Notes: generated by a model from the sequence alone, not told the origin. Positions 1 through 11,779 are shown, counted from the stretch's first letter. The stretch: 64,000 bases of DNA from Novosphingobium sp. CECT 9465 (GCF_920987055.1 NZ_CAKLBX010000001.1:2032501-2096500), one strand, 5' to 3'. Numbers and translations are program-made.

Positions 1-1641
1 GCCGGCGGCTTTTGGGCGATCGATATCGAAGATGGTGTCGAAACGACACAGGCCTATCTGCGCAACACGCCGATCCTGGTGACACGTCATCGCGATGCTG
101 CGGGAGGCGAGATCGAGATCGTCGACTTCTGCCCCTATTTCAGACGCAATGGCCGCACGTATCGCCCCATGGCGTTCGCGCGGATCGTACGCCCGATTGC
201 CGGATCGCCGCGCATCCGGGTGCGATTGCGACCGACCTGCGGCTGGGGCAGCACATGCACCATAAGCGCAGGCGGATCCAACCACATCCGTTACCTGTCA
301 GGCACGATGACGATGCGGTTGACCACATCCGCGCCGGTCGGGCTGGTCGCCGAAGAACGAGTGTTTCGCGTCGAACAGGCGCACCACTTCTTTCTTGGAC
401 CGGACGAAAGCTTTGCCGGGGACCTTGCCGAAACGCTTGACCAGATGCTCGACGCAACGACCGCCGAATGGCGCGAATGGGTGCGCGGGCTGGCCACCCC
501 GGTCGAATGGCAGGACGTGGTGATCCGCTCGGCGATCACGCTCAAACTGTGCCAGCATGAGGAAACCGGCGCGATCGTGGCGGCACTGACCACCTCTATC
601 CCCGAACACGCCGGTTCGCAGCGCAACTGGGACTACCGCTACTGCTGGATCCGCGATGCCTATTACACCGTGCAGGCGCTGAACCGACTGGGTGCGCTCG
701 ATGTGCTCGAAGGCTATCTCGGCTATTTGCGCAACATTGTCGACGATGCCCGCGGCGGGCATATCCAGCCACTTTACGGCGTTCTTGGCGAAGCAACGCT
801 GGATGAGCGGATTGCCGAAAACCTGCCCGGCTATCGCGGCATGGGGCCTGTGCGGGTGGGCAATGCCGCCTATTCCCAGGTCCAGCACGACGCCTACGGC
901 CAGATCGTGCTGTCAAACACCCAAGGGTTCCTTGACCAGCGCCTGCTGCGCATGTCGGGCCTTGCCGATTTCGAAGCGCTGGAAAAGGTCGGTGAACGGG
1001 CGTGGGCGCTGTTCGACAAGCCCGACGCCGGACTATGGGAACTGCGTACGCGCCAGTCGGTCCACACCTATTCGGCAGCAATGTGCTGGGCCGCTTGCGA
1101 CCGGCTGGGCAACGCCGCACAGGCGCTTGGCCTGGACGAGCGTGCAGCCTTCTGGGGCGAGCGCGCCGCCGCGATCCGAACGCGTATCGAAGAGGAGGCA
1201 TGGCGCCCGGAAACCCAGCGCATGTCGGCTACCTTCTCCGGCGACGATCTCGATGCCAGCGTCATCCAGTTGCTCGACTTGCGCTTCCTTGCGCCCGATG
1301 ATCCGCGCTTCATCTCGTCGCTGGAGGCAATCGAAAGTGGCTTGCGCCGCGGATCGCACATGCTGCGCTATGCCACCGAGGACGACTTCGGTCTGCCGGA
1401 AACCGCGTTCAACGTGTGCACCTTCTGGTTGATCGAAGCCCTGCACCTTACCGGCCGCAGTGCAGAAGCCCGGACGCTTTACGAAGAAATGCTGAGCCGA
1501 CGCACACAGGCAGGCCTGCTGTCCGAAGACATCGACCCCCTGAGCGGCGAACTCTGGGGCAATTATCCGCAAACCTACTCACTTGTCGGCCTGATCAATT
1601 GTGCCGGTCTGCTGAGCAAGCCCTGGAACAGCGTACGATGA
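1..1641 (+). CDS. Glycoside hydrolase family 15 protein (trehalase/glucoamylase-like), 5' truncated
   Basis: The reading frame is open from base 1, so the N-terminus lies outside the window; about 546 residues are visible of a family usually near 600. GH15 hallmarks are present: a block with NWDYRYCWIRDAYYT, a central GNAAYSQVQHDAYGQ segment, and near the C-terminus LSEDIDP followed by GNYPQTYSLVGLI, which carries the catalytic acid/base region. Bacterial members of this clade hydrolyse trehalose or alpha-glucans. The stop TGA overlaps the ATG of otsA by four bases (ATGA), so the two are translationally coupled, which supports a role in trehalose turnover. In many alphaproteobacteria an otsB phosphatase lies just upstream; that would be outside the window. 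Substrate (trehalose versus glucan) is inferred, not shown. Confidence 0.9.
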   Translation, partial: AGGFWAIDIEDGVETTQAYLRNTPILVTRHRDAAGGEIEIVDFCPYFRRNGRTYRPMAFARIVRPIAGSPRIRVRLRPTCGWGSTCTISAGGSNHIRYLSGTMTMRLTTSAPVGLVAEERVFRVEQAHHFFLGPDESFAGDLAETLDQMLDATTAEWREWVRGLATPVEWQDVVIRSAITLKLCQHEETGAIVAALTTSIPEHAGSQRNWDYRYCWIRDAYYTVQALNRLGALDVLEGYLGYLRNIVDDARGGHIQPLYGVLGEATLDERIAENLPGYRGMGPVRVGNAAYSQVQHDAYGQIVLSNTQGFLDQRLLRMSGLADFEALEKVGERAWALFDKPDAGLWELRTRQSVHTYSAAMCWAACDRLGNAAQALGLDERAAFWGERAAAIRTRIEEEAWRPETQRMSATFSGDDLDASVIQLLDLRFLAPDDPRFISSLEAIESGLRRGSHMLRYATEDDFGLPETAFNVCTFWLIEALHLTGRSAEARTLYEEMLSRRTQAGLLSEDIDPLSGELWGNYPQTYSLVGLINCAGLLSKPWNSVR

Positions 1642-3044
1642 GCAGGCTCATAGTCATATCCAACCGCGTAAGTACGGGCGGCGGCGCGCAGGGAGGCCTC
1701 GCTGTCGCGCTTTCGGCCGCGCTGCGCGAACATGGCGGCATATGGTTCGGATGGTCGGGCAACGAGACCAGCGAATTTACCGGACACATCAACCTTGAGC
1801 GCATCGATGGCGTCACCACCGCCACAGTTGACCTTGAGGAACAGGACATCGATGAATACTACAACGGCTACGCCAACCTCACACTGTGGCCGCTGTTCCA
1901 TTATCGTATCGATCTTGCCGAATACGAACGCAGCTTTGCCGATGGTTACCAGCGCGCGAACGAACGATTTGCCGATACCGTGCTTCCGCTGATCGAATCC
2001 GACGATCTTGTCTGGGTGCAGGATTACCACATGTTTCCGCTGGGCAGGGAACTGCGCAAGCGCGGTCTACAGAACCGCATCGGCTTTTTCCTGCATATCC
2101 CGTGGCCGCCGCGTCGGCTTCTGGCAACCCTGCCAGAGGCGCGAGCGCTGACCGAGGGCCTGCTTGCCTATGACCTGATCGGCTTTCATACCGATGAGTG
2201 GCTGCAATCGTTCTGCGATTACGTGACCCATGAACTGGGCGGAACGATCGACGACGATGGCCTACTTGCAGTTGGAGGGCGCCGTGTGCGGCTGATCGCA
2301 TGCCCGGCCGGCATAGATGCCAAGGAATTCGCAGCCCTGGCCGCCAGTGACAAAGCCAGGGAAACCTACGAACGCGTAAGGCACAGCGCGGTCGGCCGCA
2401 CGATGATCGTCGGGGTGGACCGGCTTGACTATTCCAAGGGGCTGGAGGAGCGCTTTCTGGGCTATGAAAGGTTCCTGACCGAGCATCCCGAAGAGCGCAA
2501 GGAAGTCACGCTTCTCCAGATTGCGCCGCCATCGCGCGGCACGGTCGACAGCTACCAGCGCATTCGCAGCGCGCTCGAAGGGCTGGCCGGACGGATCAAC
2601 GGCGCTCATGCCGGTCTCGACTGGGTGCCGATCCGTTATGTCAACCAGGGCTACACGCGCGACATGCTCGCCGGGGTTTATCGGGCGAGCAAGGTCGGTC
2701 TGGTGACTCCGTTGCGCGATGGCATGAACCTTGTCGCCAAGGAATATGTGGCCGCGCAGGATCCCGAAGATCCCGGCGTCCTGATACTTTCGCGTTTTGC
2801 CGGTGCGGCCGAACAGATGACCGAAGCGCTGCTGGTCAATCCCCACAGCGCCGAGGAGATTTCCGACGCGCTCGTCCGCGCAATCACGATGCCGCGCGAC
2901 GAACGTATCCGGCGCTGGCGCGCGCTCATGCAGGGCGTTGAAGAGAACGACGTGATGTGGTGGTCGAAGCGATTTACAGATACGTTGCAGGAATGCGATG
3001 TTCGCAAATGTACCCTGAACGATGCGATGCATGGTTATTCCTGA
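1638..3044 (+). CDS. otsA: Alpha,alpha-trehalose-phosphate synthase (UDP-forming)
   Basis: A GT20 enzyme of 468 residues joining UDP-glucose and glucose-6-phosphate to trehalose-6-phosphate in the cytosol. The start is the ATG in the ATGA overlap with the GH15 gene, giving MSRLIVISNRVS, the standard OtsA N-terminus; a longer in-frame reading upstream only shadows the GH15 gene. Visible motifs are the GGAQGGLAVAL glycine loop, VWVQDYHMFPLG, FFLHIPWPP, VDRLDYSKGLEERF (the basic pair contacting UDP/phosphate) and VTPLRDGMNLVAKEYVAAQ. Length matches the family. Trehalose is an osmo- and desiccation protectant, and synthase plus GH15 in one operon implies controlled synthesis and removal. No terminator is obvious after the stop. 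Confidence 0.96.
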   Translation: MSRLIVISNRVSTGGGAQGGLAVALSAALREHGGIWFGWSGNETSEFTGHINLERIDGVTTATVDLEEQDIDEYYNGYANLTLWPLFHYRIDLAEYERSFADGYQRANERFADTVLPLIESDDLVWVQDYHMFPLGRELRKRGLQNRIGFFLHIPWPPRRLLATLPEARALTEGLLAYDLIGFHTDEWLQSFCDYVTHELGGTIDDDGLLAVGGRRVRLIACPAGIDAKEFAALAASDKARETYERVRHSAVGRTMIVGVDRLDYSKGLEERFLGYERFLTEHPEERKEVTLLQIAPPSRGTVDSYQRIRSALEGLAGRINGAHAGLDWVPIRYVNQGYTRDMLAGVYRASKVGLVTPLRDGMNLVAKEYVAAQDPEDPGVLILSRFAGAAEQMTEALLVNPHSAEEISDALVRAITMPRDERIRRWRALMQGVEENDVMWWSKRFTDTLQECDVRKCTLNDAMHGYS

Positions 3045-3481
3045 TCATCGCGGTTCCTTCTGACATGGGGAATGCCTTTCATATCCCAACGCAGCTGATC
3101 GCGCGCCACATCGACCCCTGCCAGCAAAGCTTTTGGCGGCAAAGCGCTTTATCTCGAAGCCTAGGTCGCGCTGGCGCGATCTTGAAGTGCGGTTGTTCGA
3201 TCCAGCGCCTGTGCCTGAAGGTGTCCTCGCCCGAACTGGAACAGGCCGCAGCACTCGCCAGAACTGAGACAATCCCGTCCAGTTTGGCAGTTTTCGCTAT
3301 CCGAAGAAGGCGGCCTTTCAATATAATATTGATTTATAATAATATTTATTGAGCCGTCCACCTGGATAGGGGCATCTACTTAGCAATTAACCGAATAGTT
3401 AAGCACCGTAGGTTGGCAGATGAACACTTGCAGAACGCCGGAGGGGAACGGCGTTTGTAAAGCTAACGGGGGTGCCGACGG
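3045..3481. other. 437-bp intergenic spacer with an AT-rich island
   Basis: No credible gene is seen here. Bases about 3318-3353 are almost pure A/T and contain two TATAAT hexamers (3322-3327 and 3335-3340), in sharp contrast to the GC-rich surroundings. Further on, TTAAC and GTTAA form an inverted repeat at 3387-3402. A GGAGGGG stretch at about 3440 lies too far from the next start to be its ribosome site. The spacer probably holds the promoter and operator of the MarR-like gene that follows. Confidence 0.6.
3387..3402. promoter_or_regulatory. Palindrome TTAAC-N6-GTTAA, possible operator
   Basis: Inverted repeat with arms TTAAC (3387-3391) and GTTAA (3398-3402), about 80 bases before a MarR-family regulator gene. 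MarR proteins are dimers that bind palindromes in their own promoters, so this may be an autoregulatory operator. This is inference from position and symmetry only. Confidence 0.3.
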
Positions 3482-4018
3482 ATGAGCAAGGATCAGCTAA
3501 AGGCCAAAGCACGCAGATTGATCGCCGCTGCAAACGAACTGCTTGCGATCGCCCATGAACTTGAACTTGGCATCGGCGATGATCGCGCGCCGGACGAATT
3601 GACGGTTCCGCACAACGCAAAGGACAGCCCGGCGTGGGCGGAAGTGGCCCGCTCGGTCTATCGGGAACGCAGGCATCGTTCCGACGTGTTCGGCGATCCC
3701 ACCTTGTTCGGAGAGCCTGCGTGGGACATTCTGCTCGACCTGTTCATCGCCGCGAAGGAACGCAAGCGTCTGCCGGTGACCAGCGCCTGCATCGGCGCGG
3801 CCGTACCTGCCACGACTGCGCTGCGCTGGTTGACCGTGCTGGAAGAAAAGGGCCTGATCCTGCGCGAAAATGACACCGCTGACGCGCGTCGCGTATTTGT
3901 GCGGCTTTCGGCGGACGGTTATGAAAAGATGGTGGCCTATTTCACCCATGTCGCCAGCGACATGCGTCAGGACGAGCGGATCGAAGCGCCCGCGTTGCGC
4001 ATGGCTTCGGGTGCCTGA
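3482..4018 (+). CDS. MarR-like winged-helix transcriptional regulator
   Basis: Predicted DNA-binding protein of 178 residues. The N-terminal 35 residues look helical and charged (MSKDQLKAKARRLIAAANEL). The second half holds a winged helix: a helix around WDILLDLFIAAKERKRLPV, a recognition region ACIGAAVPATTALRWLTVLEEKGLI, and a wing at about 130-150 with DARRVFVRLSADGYEKM. The pattern of a basic D-x-R-R before a beta wing and LSxxGxxxM is typical of MarR. The ATG at 3482 is preceded by a purine-poor region (gggggtgccgacgg), so the ribosome site is weak. It stands alone, convergent with eno. Ligand and targets are unknown. Confidence 0.75.
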   Translation: MSKDQLKAKARRLIAAANELLAIAHELELGIGDDRAPDELTVPHNAKDSPAWAEVARSVYRERRHRSDVFGDPTLFGEPAWDILLDLFIAAKERKRLPVTSACIGAAVPATTALRWLTVLEEKGLILRENDTADARRVFVRLSADGYEKMVAYFTHVASDMRQDERIEAPALRMASGA

Positions 4019-4032
4019 CGCGCTGCTGAATC

Positions 4033-4062
4033 AGAAAGGGCGGCCACTCTTCACCGCCCTCC
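4033..4062 (-). terminator. Hairpin between the MarR-like gene and eno
   Basis: Arms GGGCGG (4038-4043) and CCGCCC (4054-4059) flank a 10-base loop. Read on the minus strand the stem is followed by TTTCT, so it may end eno transcription. The stem is short and the T-run poor. Confidence 0.45.
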
Positions 4063-4083
4063 TCCCATCCAGTCCGAAATGCG

Positions 4084-6133
<2,050 letters not shown>

Positions 6134-6164
6134 ACCGGCCGAACGCAGCAGCGATTGCAGTGTG

Positions 6165-6548
6165 ATGGCTGACATCGACGACCCCACCTTGGTCGCGGAA
6201 GAACCGAAACCTTCCTCGATCGGTGACGCGATTGGCGCGTTGATCGAGGACGGGCAGACGCTGGTCGAGGCGGAAATTGCCTATCGCAAAGCTCAGGCGG
6301 CTTTTGGCCTGGGTGAGGCAAAGGCAATTGCCGTGCTTCTCATCCTGGGACTGGCTTTCGGGTTCTTCACCCTGCTAGCAATTGTCGTTGGTCTTTTGCT
6401 GGCGCTGGCCTTTTACGTCGGGGTCTGGGGCGCACTTGCGTTGGTTGGCGGAGGATTGCTCATTCTGGCCGGGCTTTGCCTGCTGCTTGCCTTGCGCAGG
6501 CTGAGCCGGGCAAAGGCAGGCCTGCTTGGCACGGAGAAGGCAGCATGA
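6165..6548 (+). CDS. YqjE-like / phage holin superfamily 3-6 membrane protein
   Basis: A 127-residue protein with a polar N-terminus of about 55 residues including IEDGQTLVEAEIAYRKA, then two long hydrophobic segments (about 55-80 and 82-106) and a basic tail. This matches the Phage_holin_3_6/YqjE family, which despite the name is usually a bacterial inner-membrane protein next to YqjD. The start is the ATG at 6165, 31 bases after the preceding stop. Its TGA overlaps the next ATG (ATGA), so it is coupled to the next gene. Same operon order as E. coli yqjD-yqjE. Confidence 0.75.
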   Translation: MADIDDPTLVAEEPKPSSIGDAIGALIEDGQTLVEAEIAYRKAQAAFGLGEAKAIAVLLILGLAFGFFTLLAIVVGLLLALAFYVGVWGALALVGGGLLILAGLCLLLALRRLSRAKAGLLGTEKAA

Positions 6549-6829
6549 GCGAAGCGCTGACCATCGCCACCGCACGGGCATTGCGCGACGAGGCGCTGGC
6601 GATTTTCCGAGCCGACCTGCAACTTGCCAAAACTGAATCTTCGCCCGCGCGGATCAAGGAACGCGCGGTGGATGAAGCCGTTGAGATGATCGATACCGTT
6701 CGCGACGTTGCGATCGAAAACAAGGCCGTAGTCGGCGCGATTCTGGCGATGTTGACCGGGTGGCTCTTCCGTGGCCAATTGATCGACCTTGGCACCCGGA
6801 TGCGTGATACGGTCCGACCCGGAGATTGA
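6545..6829 (+). CDS. Small hypothetical protein of the yqjDE-like cluster
   Basis: A 94-residue protein starting in an ATGA overlap with the preceding gene, behind a good AGAAGGCAG ribosome site. The first 70 residues are charged and helical (RALRDEALAIFRADLQLAK); a moderately hydrophobic stretch, VVGAILAMLTGWLFRGQLI, may be membrane-embedded or peripheral. It sits where YqjK-like proteins occur in enterobacteria, but similarity to YqjK is not evident. Function unknown; probably an envelope component co-regulated with its neighbours. Confidence 0.7.
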   Translation: MSEALTIATARALRDEALAIFRADLQLAKTESSPARIKERAVDEAVEMIDTVRDVAIENKAVVGAILAMLTGWLFRGQLIDLGTRMRDTVRPGD

Positions 6830-6830
6830 A

Positions 6831-7295
6831 ATGAAGAACAAGTCCCCCGCCGAAAAGCCGGAATTGCGCGACAAGGTAACCGCGGCAAAAGCGCGCCTTG
6901 ATGAACGCACGGCCAATGCGCGTCCGGTTGATTCGGTGAAGTCCCTGATCGCTGATCATCCGGTGGCCTCTCTTGCTGCGGGCATCCTGCTGGGCGCCCT
7001 GATTGCAAAGGCCCTTCCCTCCTCCGGCCGGTGGCGCAAGGGTGCGGCGGGTCTCGCCACCGTCGCAGGGCAGTTTGCCGCAGACTATGCGTCCAAAGCT
7101 GCGAACGCCGGTCGCGAAGGGCTACACAAAGTTGAGGAAGCGGGCAGCACGGTTGGTGACAAAATCGCGGAAGGCAGCAGCGATGCAAGGCGCAAAGCGG
7201 TCGATCTGGCCGAAGTGGCTCGTTCTGCCGCCATCGAAGCCAGTGAGATCGCCGTTCGCAAGGTCACCGAACTTGCCTCGCGATTGAAGCATTGA
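6831..7295 (+). CDS. Hypothetical membrane-associated protein, YqjD/DUF883-like
   Basis: A 154-residue protein, the last of the run, starting one base after the previous stop (TGAAATG region, with GGAGATTGA as ribosome site). The N-terminal 40 residues are polar; a hydrophobic segment SLIADHPVASLAAGILLGALIAKAL at about 40-62 with a conserved-looking HP-x-x-SLAAG pattern recalls DUF883 C-termini. The rest is a long Ala/Lys/Glu-rich helix (DYASKAANAGREGLHKVEEAG and on). It is thus similar in composition to the first gene of the cluster but with the membrane segment placed earlier. Function unknown. Confidence 0.7.
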   Translation: MKNKSPAEKPELRDKVTAAKARLDERTANARPVDSVKSLIADHPVASLAAGILLGALIAKALPSSGRWRKGAAGLATVAGQFAADYASKAANAGREGLHKVEEAGSTVGDKIAEGSSDARRKAVDLAEVARSAAIEASEIAVRKVTELASRLKH

Positions 7296-7402
7296 TCAGA
7301 AACGCTCGTTGACCGGAGCGAAATACGCCTTTGGTCGACTTGCGCTGACGCCGACTTTTTGTCAGGGGCAGGCAGTCAATCCTCCCCAATGGAAAGTCGC
7401 CA

Positions 7403-7624
7403 ATGCAAAAGCTGCACCTCGTGATGGGCGGGCGGGTCAAAGATCCGCAGGGCCTGGAATTCGTCGATCTCAAGGCAATCGATATCGTGGGCGTTTTCCC
7501 CGATTATGCGACGGCTGAAGATGCCTGGCGCAGCGCGGCGCAGCGCACGGTCGATGATGCCGAAATGCGCTATGTGATTGTCCACATGCACAAATTGCTT
7601 GAGCCTGACTTGCCTGTCGCGTGA
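7403..7624 (+). CDS. DUF4170 domain protein
   Basis: A 73-residue soluble protein beginning MQKLHLVMGGRVKDPQ and containing GVFPDYATAEDAWRSAAQRTVDDAEMRYVIVHMHKLLEP, the pattern of the DUF4170 family found widely in alphaproteobacteria as a small stand-alone protein. No catalytic residues are evident. The ATG at 7403 follows AAAGTCGCC, a weak ribosome site. It is separated from the membrane-protein run by 107 bases and followed by a strong terminator. Role unknown. Confidence 0.8.
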   Translation: MQKLHLVMGGRVKDPQGLEFVDLKAIDIVGVFPDYATAEDAWRSAAQRTVDDAEMRYVIVHMHKLLEPDLPVA

Positions 7625-7630
7625 GCTTGA

Positions 7631-7670
7631 AAATGAAAAGGCCCCGGATCGCTCCGGGGCCTTTTCATTT
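7631..7670 (+). terminator. Strong intrinsic terminator after the DUF4170 gene
   Basis: A perfect 18-bp stem (7631-7648 with 7653-7670) closes a TCGC tetraloop; the core is GGCCCCGGA/TCCGGGGCC and the outer stem is AAATGAAAA/TTTTCATTT, giving a T-rich end on both strands, so it may work in both directions. Confidence 0.9.
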
Positions 7671-7700
7671 GGCGATTATGGCGTTTGCAAACATCCCTTC

Positions 7701-7784
7701 CTCGTTGCGAGGAGGCGAAGCCGACGAAGCAATCCAGAGTTGCTCTGGATTGCTTCGTCTCGCTGCGCAACCCTCGCAACGACG
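7701..7784. repeat. Intergenic nested palindromic repeat element
   Basis: A perfect 17-bp inverted repeat (GACGAAGCAATCCAGAG at 7723-7739 with its complement at 7743-7759) sits inside an outer pair CGTTGCGAG (7703-7711) / CTCGCAACG (7773-7781). This architecture matches dispersed intergenic palindromes common in alphaproteobacterial genomes. Only this one copy is in the window. Confidence 0.8.
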
Positions 7785-7846
7785 AAGCCAGAGCTTGCAT
7801 TTGGAAACGGTATAGTCGCCTTTTCCGTTGCTGCCTCAAACAGAAA

Positions 7847-8323
7847 TCAGATGAACTCGATCTTCTGCACGAGGTAGAACTTGTCACCCGACGGCACGGT
7901 CACTTCGATTTCTTCGTCCACCTTTCGCCCGATCAGCGCCTTGCCCAAGGGTGAGTTGTAGCTGATCATGCCATTCTTGGCGTCAGCTTCATAAGGTCCG
8001 ACGATCTGGTATTTTACCGGCTTGTCATCTTCGTCGAGCAAGGTCACCGTGGCGCCGAAGATGATCTTGTCGCCCGAAAGGGTCGTCGGATCAATGATCT
8101 GCGCGCGGCTTACGCGGTCTTCCAGATCGCCGATTGCGGCTTCGACCTGCCCCTGGCGTTCCTTGGCCGCGTGATATTCCGCGTTTTCGGAAAGATCACC
8201 ATGGGCGCGGGCTTCTTCGATGGCATCAACGATCAGGGGGCGCTCTTCACGCAGCGCTTTCAGCTCTGCGGTCAGGCGTTCATAGCCCGCAGCAAGCATC
8301 GGCAGCTTTTCCACACTCGCCAT
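7847..8323 (-). CDS. greA: Transcription elongation factor GreA
   Basis: A 158-residue factor that rescues backtracked RNA polymerase by stimulating transcript cleavage. The N-terminal coiled coil is clear, including the tip [15 protein letters not shown] that carries the conserved acidic residues and the AEYH motif; the C-terminal FKBP-like domain includes [22 protein letters not shown]. Length is normal. The ATG at 8323 is preceded by GAAAGAGA as ribosome site. It lies 132 bases downstream of carB in the same direction, an arrangement shared by many alphaproteobacteria, and may be partly co-transcribed with it. Confidence 0.97.
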   Translation of the reverse strand: MASVEKLPMLAAGYERLTAELKALREERPLIVDAIEEARAHGDLSENAEYHAAKERQGQVEAAIGDLEDRVSRAQIIDPTTLSGDKIIFGATVTLLDEDDKPVKYQIVGPYEADAKNGMISYNSPLGKALIGRKVDEEIEVTVPSGDKFYLVQKIEFI

Positions 8324-8455
8324 CCGTCAGTCTCTTTCCTGTCCTGCGCCCTGCCTGCCACGCCGGCATTCAGGGAAAACCTACCCCCGCCGACCGACGC
8401 CGCATGCGCCAGGCCGGATCTTCCGTGTAGTGATGCCGGGGAGCTTTCACTTCAT

Positions 8456-11400
8456 TCAGCTATAATAGTCCTGCAATGATCGCACTTCAAGTTCGGCAGA
8501 GCGCAAGGCTTCGATTGCCTCGACCACTGCGACCGAAGCAGCCGCCGTCGTGAACGAAGGAACCCGCGCGGCCAGCGCCGAAGCGCGGATCGATTGCGAA
8601 TCCTTGTGGCTCTGCCAGCCTTCGGTCGTGTTGAAGATCAGCGCGATATCGCCATCGATGATCCGGTCCACGATGTGCGGGCGCCCTTCGGCAACCTTGT
8701 TCACCCGCTCGACGATCACGCCCGCATCGGCAAGATAACGCGCGGTGCCGCCGGTGGCCACGATCCTGAAGCCCAGTTCGGTAAGCTTGGCGACCGCTGG
8801 CAGGACCATCGCCTTGTCCGAATCCTTGACCGAGACGAACACCGTGCCGCCCTGCGGCAGCTTTACCCCTGCCCCCAGTTGGGACTTGGCAAAGGCCACT
8901 GCAAAGGTGCTGTCGATGCCCATCACTTCGCCGGTCGATTTCATCTCTGGCGAAAGCACCGGATCGATGCCGGGGAAGCGCGCGAACGGGAACACGGCTT
9001 CCTTGACCGCCATGTAATCGATCTCGCGCTTTATCGGCGGCAGATTGGCCAGCTTTTCGCCCGCCATGATCCGCGCGGCAAACTTGGCAATCGGCTGACC
9101 GATAGCCTTGGCTACAAACGGCACCGTCCGGCTGGCGCGCGGGTTCACTTCGATCAGGTAAACCTCGCCATCCTTGATCGCGAATTGAATGTTCATCAGC
9201 CCGCGCACGTTGAGGCCCCGCGCCAGCAGGATAGCCTGACGTTCCATTTCCGCGATGATGTCCGCAGGCAGACTGTAAGGCGGCAGAGTGCAGGCGCTGT
9301 CGCCCGAATGGATGCCCGCCTCTTCGATATGTTGCATCACGCCTGCGACGGTCACGTCATCACCATCAGCCAGGGCATCGACATCGCATTCGATGGCATC
9401 GCGCAGATACTGGTCGATCAGCACCGGGCTGTCGCCCGAAACCTGCACGGCAGTAGCTATATAGTCGTCAAGCTGCGCCTGGCTGTCGACGATCTCCATC
9501 GCGCGCCCGCCCAGAACGTAGCTGGGGCGGATCAGCACGGGGTATCCGATGCGCGCGGCAACGGCCACGGCTTCGTCACGGCTGCGCGCCATGCCGTTCA
9601 TCGGCTGCTTGAGGCCGAGCTTGTTGACCAGCGCGGCGAAGCGTTCACGGTCTTCGGCAAGGTCGATGGAGTCAGGCGAGGTGCCAAGGATCGGAATGCC
9701 CGCATCCTGCAGCGCTTGCGCCAGCTTCAGCGGTGTTTGACCGCCGAACTGCACGATCACGCCGACCAGTTCGCCGTTCGACTGTTCCAGTTCCAGGATT
9801 TCGAGCACGTCTTCGGCAGTCAGCGGCTCGAAATAGAGGCGATCGGACGTGTCGTAGTCCGTCGAGACGGTTTCGGGGTTGCAGTTGACCATGATGGTCT
9901 CGAACCCCGCTTCGTCCAGCGCATAACAGGCGTGGCAGCAGCAGTAATCGAACTCGATGCCCTGCCCGATGCGGTTCGGACCGCCGCCCAGGATCACGAT
10001 CTTCTTCCGGTCAGTCGGCGCGGATTCGTTCTCCGGTTCGCCGAACAGGCCGCTCTCATAAGTCGAGTACATATAGGGCGTCACCGCCTCGAACTCGGCC
10101 GCGCAGCTATCGATGCGCTTGAACACCGGGCGCACGCCCAGCTTGTGGCGCAGCGCGCGGACTTCTTCCTCGCTGGTGGCCCCGGCCATGGCGTTCAGCA
10201 CATCGTGCAGCAGGCCGGAGCGCTTGGCCTGGGTCTCCCCCAGTCCGCCCGCAACACCGACCGAGCGCACAGCCAGCGTGGCAAGGCGCTTGTCGGAAAA
10301 GCCCATCGCCTTCAACCGGCGCAGGCCAGCGGCATCGTTGGGCAGGCCATCGCGCTGGATCGCGGTTTCTTCCGCGATGATCTCGCAGATATGGCGCAGG
10401 AACCACGGTTCGTACTTCGTCACCGCGTGAACTTCATCGACGGTGAAGCCTTCGCGGAAGGCCTGCGCAATCGCCAGGATGCGCTCCGGCGTGGCCTTGC
10501 TTAGCGCTGCTTTGATCTGATCCCGGCTCGCACCTTCCAGTTCGACCACGCGGTTGAAGCCGTCAAGCCCGGTCTCCAGCCCACGCAGGGCCTTCTGCAT
10601 GGATTCCTTGAAGTTGCGGCCAATCGCCATCACTTCGCCGACAGACTTCATCGCCGTGCCAAGGTTGCTCTCCGCGCCCTTGAACTTTTCAAAAGCGAAG
10701 CGCGGGATCTTGGTCACGACATAATCGATGGTCGGTTCGAACGCGGCAGGCGTTGCCCCGGTGATGTCGTTCATGATCTCGTCGAGCGTGTAGCCAACCG
10801 CCAGCTTGGCTGCGACCTTGGCAATCGGGAAGCCGGTGGCCTTCGATGCCAGCGCGGATGAGCGCGACACGCGCGGGTTCATCTCGATCACGATCAGGCG
10901 GCCGTCGGCGGGGTTGACCGCGAACTGCACGTTCGATCCGCCGGTCTCAACGCCGATCTCGCGCAGCACCGCGATGCTGGCGTTGCGCATGATCTGGTAT
11001 TCCTTGTCGGTCAGCGTCAGCGCCGGAGCGACGGTGATGGAATCCCCGGTATGGACGCCCATCGGATCGACGTTCTCGATCGAGCAGATGATGATGCAGT
11101 TGTCGTTCTTATCGCGGACAACCTCCATCTCGTACTCTTTCCAGCCGAGCAGCGATTCCTCGATCAGGACTTCGGTGGTCGGGCTGGCTTCGAGGCCGCC
11201 CTTCACGATCTTGACGAATTCGTCCTTGTTATAGGCAATGCCGCCGCCGGTACCGCCCATGGTGAAGCTGGGGCGGATGATCGAAGGAAGGCCCGTGCGC
11301 TCCAGAATGACAAGCGCTTCCTCGACCGAATGCGCCACGCCCGAACGCGCCGATTCCAGCCCGATCTTGTCCATCGCCTCGCGGAAGCGCTGGCGATCTT

Positions 11401-11779
11401 CGGCCTTGTCGATCGCATCGGCATCGGCACCGATCATCTGCACGCCGTACTTTTCCAGCGTGCCATCATTGAACAGCGCAAGCGCGGTGTTCAGCGCGGT
11501 CTGCCCGCCCATCGTCGGCAACAGCGCGTCCGGGCGCTCCTTCTCGATGATCCGGGCGACAATCTCAGGCGTGATCGGCTCGACATAAGTCGCGTGCGCC
11601 ATGTCCGGGTCGGTCATGATCGTCGCGGGGTTCGAGTTCACCAGGATGATGCGATAGCCCTCTTCCTTGAGAGCCTTCACCGCCTGCGTGCCCGAATAAT
11701 CGAACTCGCAAGCCTGGCCGATGATGATCGGCCCGGCGCCGATGATCAGGATCGAGGAGATGTCAGTGCGTTTGGGCAT
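8456..11779 (-). CDS. carB: Carbamoyl-phosphate synthase large chain
   Basis: A 1107-residue subunit that makes carbamoyl phosphate from bicarbonate, two ATP and ammonia delivered by CarA, feeding pyrimidine and arginine synthesis. Two homologous ATP-grasp halves are visible, each opening with a Rossmann-like segment ([15 protein letters not shown] in the first, [17 protein letters not shown] in the second), each with an ExNPRxSR motif ([36 protein letters not shown]). The C-terminal domain with [11 protein letters not shown] is the allosteric MGS-like fold. The ATG at 11779 overlaps the stop of the inserted orphan gene (TAATG), so translation is coupled to that gene and not directly to carA. 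Confidence 0.98.
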   Translation of the reverse strand: MPKRTDISSILIIGAGPIIIGQACEFDYSGTQAVKALKEEGYRIILVNSNPATIMTDPDMAHATYVEPITPEIVARIIEKERPDALLPTMGGQTALNTALALFNDGTLEKYGVQMIGADADAIDKAEDRQRFREAMDKIGLESARSGVAHSVEEALVILERTGLPSIIRPSFTMGGTGGGIAYNKDEFVKIVKGGLEASPTTEVLIEESLLGWKEYEMEVVRDKNDNCIIICSIENVDPMGVHTGDSITVAPALTLTDKEYQIMRNASIAVLREIGVETGGSNVQFAVNPADGRLIVIEMNPRVSRSSALASKATGFPIAKVAAKLAVGYTLDEIMNDITGATPAAFEPTIDYVVTKIPRFAFEKFKGAESNLGTAMKSVGEVMAIGRNFKESMQKALRGLETGLDGFNRVVELEGASRDQIKAALSKATPERILAIAQAFREGFTVDEVHAVTKYEPWFLRHICEIIAEETAIQRDGLPNDAAGLRRLKAMGFSDKRLATLAVRSVGVAGGLGETQAKRSGLLHDVLNAMAGATSEEEVRALRHKLGVRPVFKRIDSCAAEFEAVTPYMYSTYESGLFGEPENESAPTDRKKIVILGGGPNRIGQGIEFDYCCCHACYALDEAGFETIMVNCNPETVSTDYDTSDRLYFEPLTAEDVLEILELEQSNGELVGVIVQFGGQTPLKLAQALQDAGIPILGTSPDSIDLAEDRERFAALVNKLGLKQPMNGMARSRDEAVAVAARIGYPVLIRPSYVLGGRAMEIVDSQAQLDDYIATAVQVSGDSPVLIDQYLRDAIECDVDALADGDDVTVAGVMQHIEEAGIHSGDSACTLPPYSLPADIIAEMERQAILLARGLNVRGLMNIQFAIKDGEVYLIEVNPRASRTVPFVAKAIGQPIAKFAARIMAGEKLANLPPIKREIDYMAVKEAVFPFARFPGIDPVLSPEMKSTGEVMGIDSTFAVAFAKSQLGAGVKLPQGGTVFVSVKDSDKAMVLPAVAKLTELGFRIVATGGTARYLADAGVIVERVNKVAEGRPHIVDRIIDGDIALIFNTTEGWQSHKDSQSIRASALAARVPSFTTAAASVAVVEAIEALRSAELEVRSLQDYYS

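Noticed and set aside
8594..10504. A 636-codon frame on the plus strand opposite carB
   Set aside because: It is the antisense of carB, full of Arg/His/Gln-rich low-complexity translation, with no ribosome site or domain.
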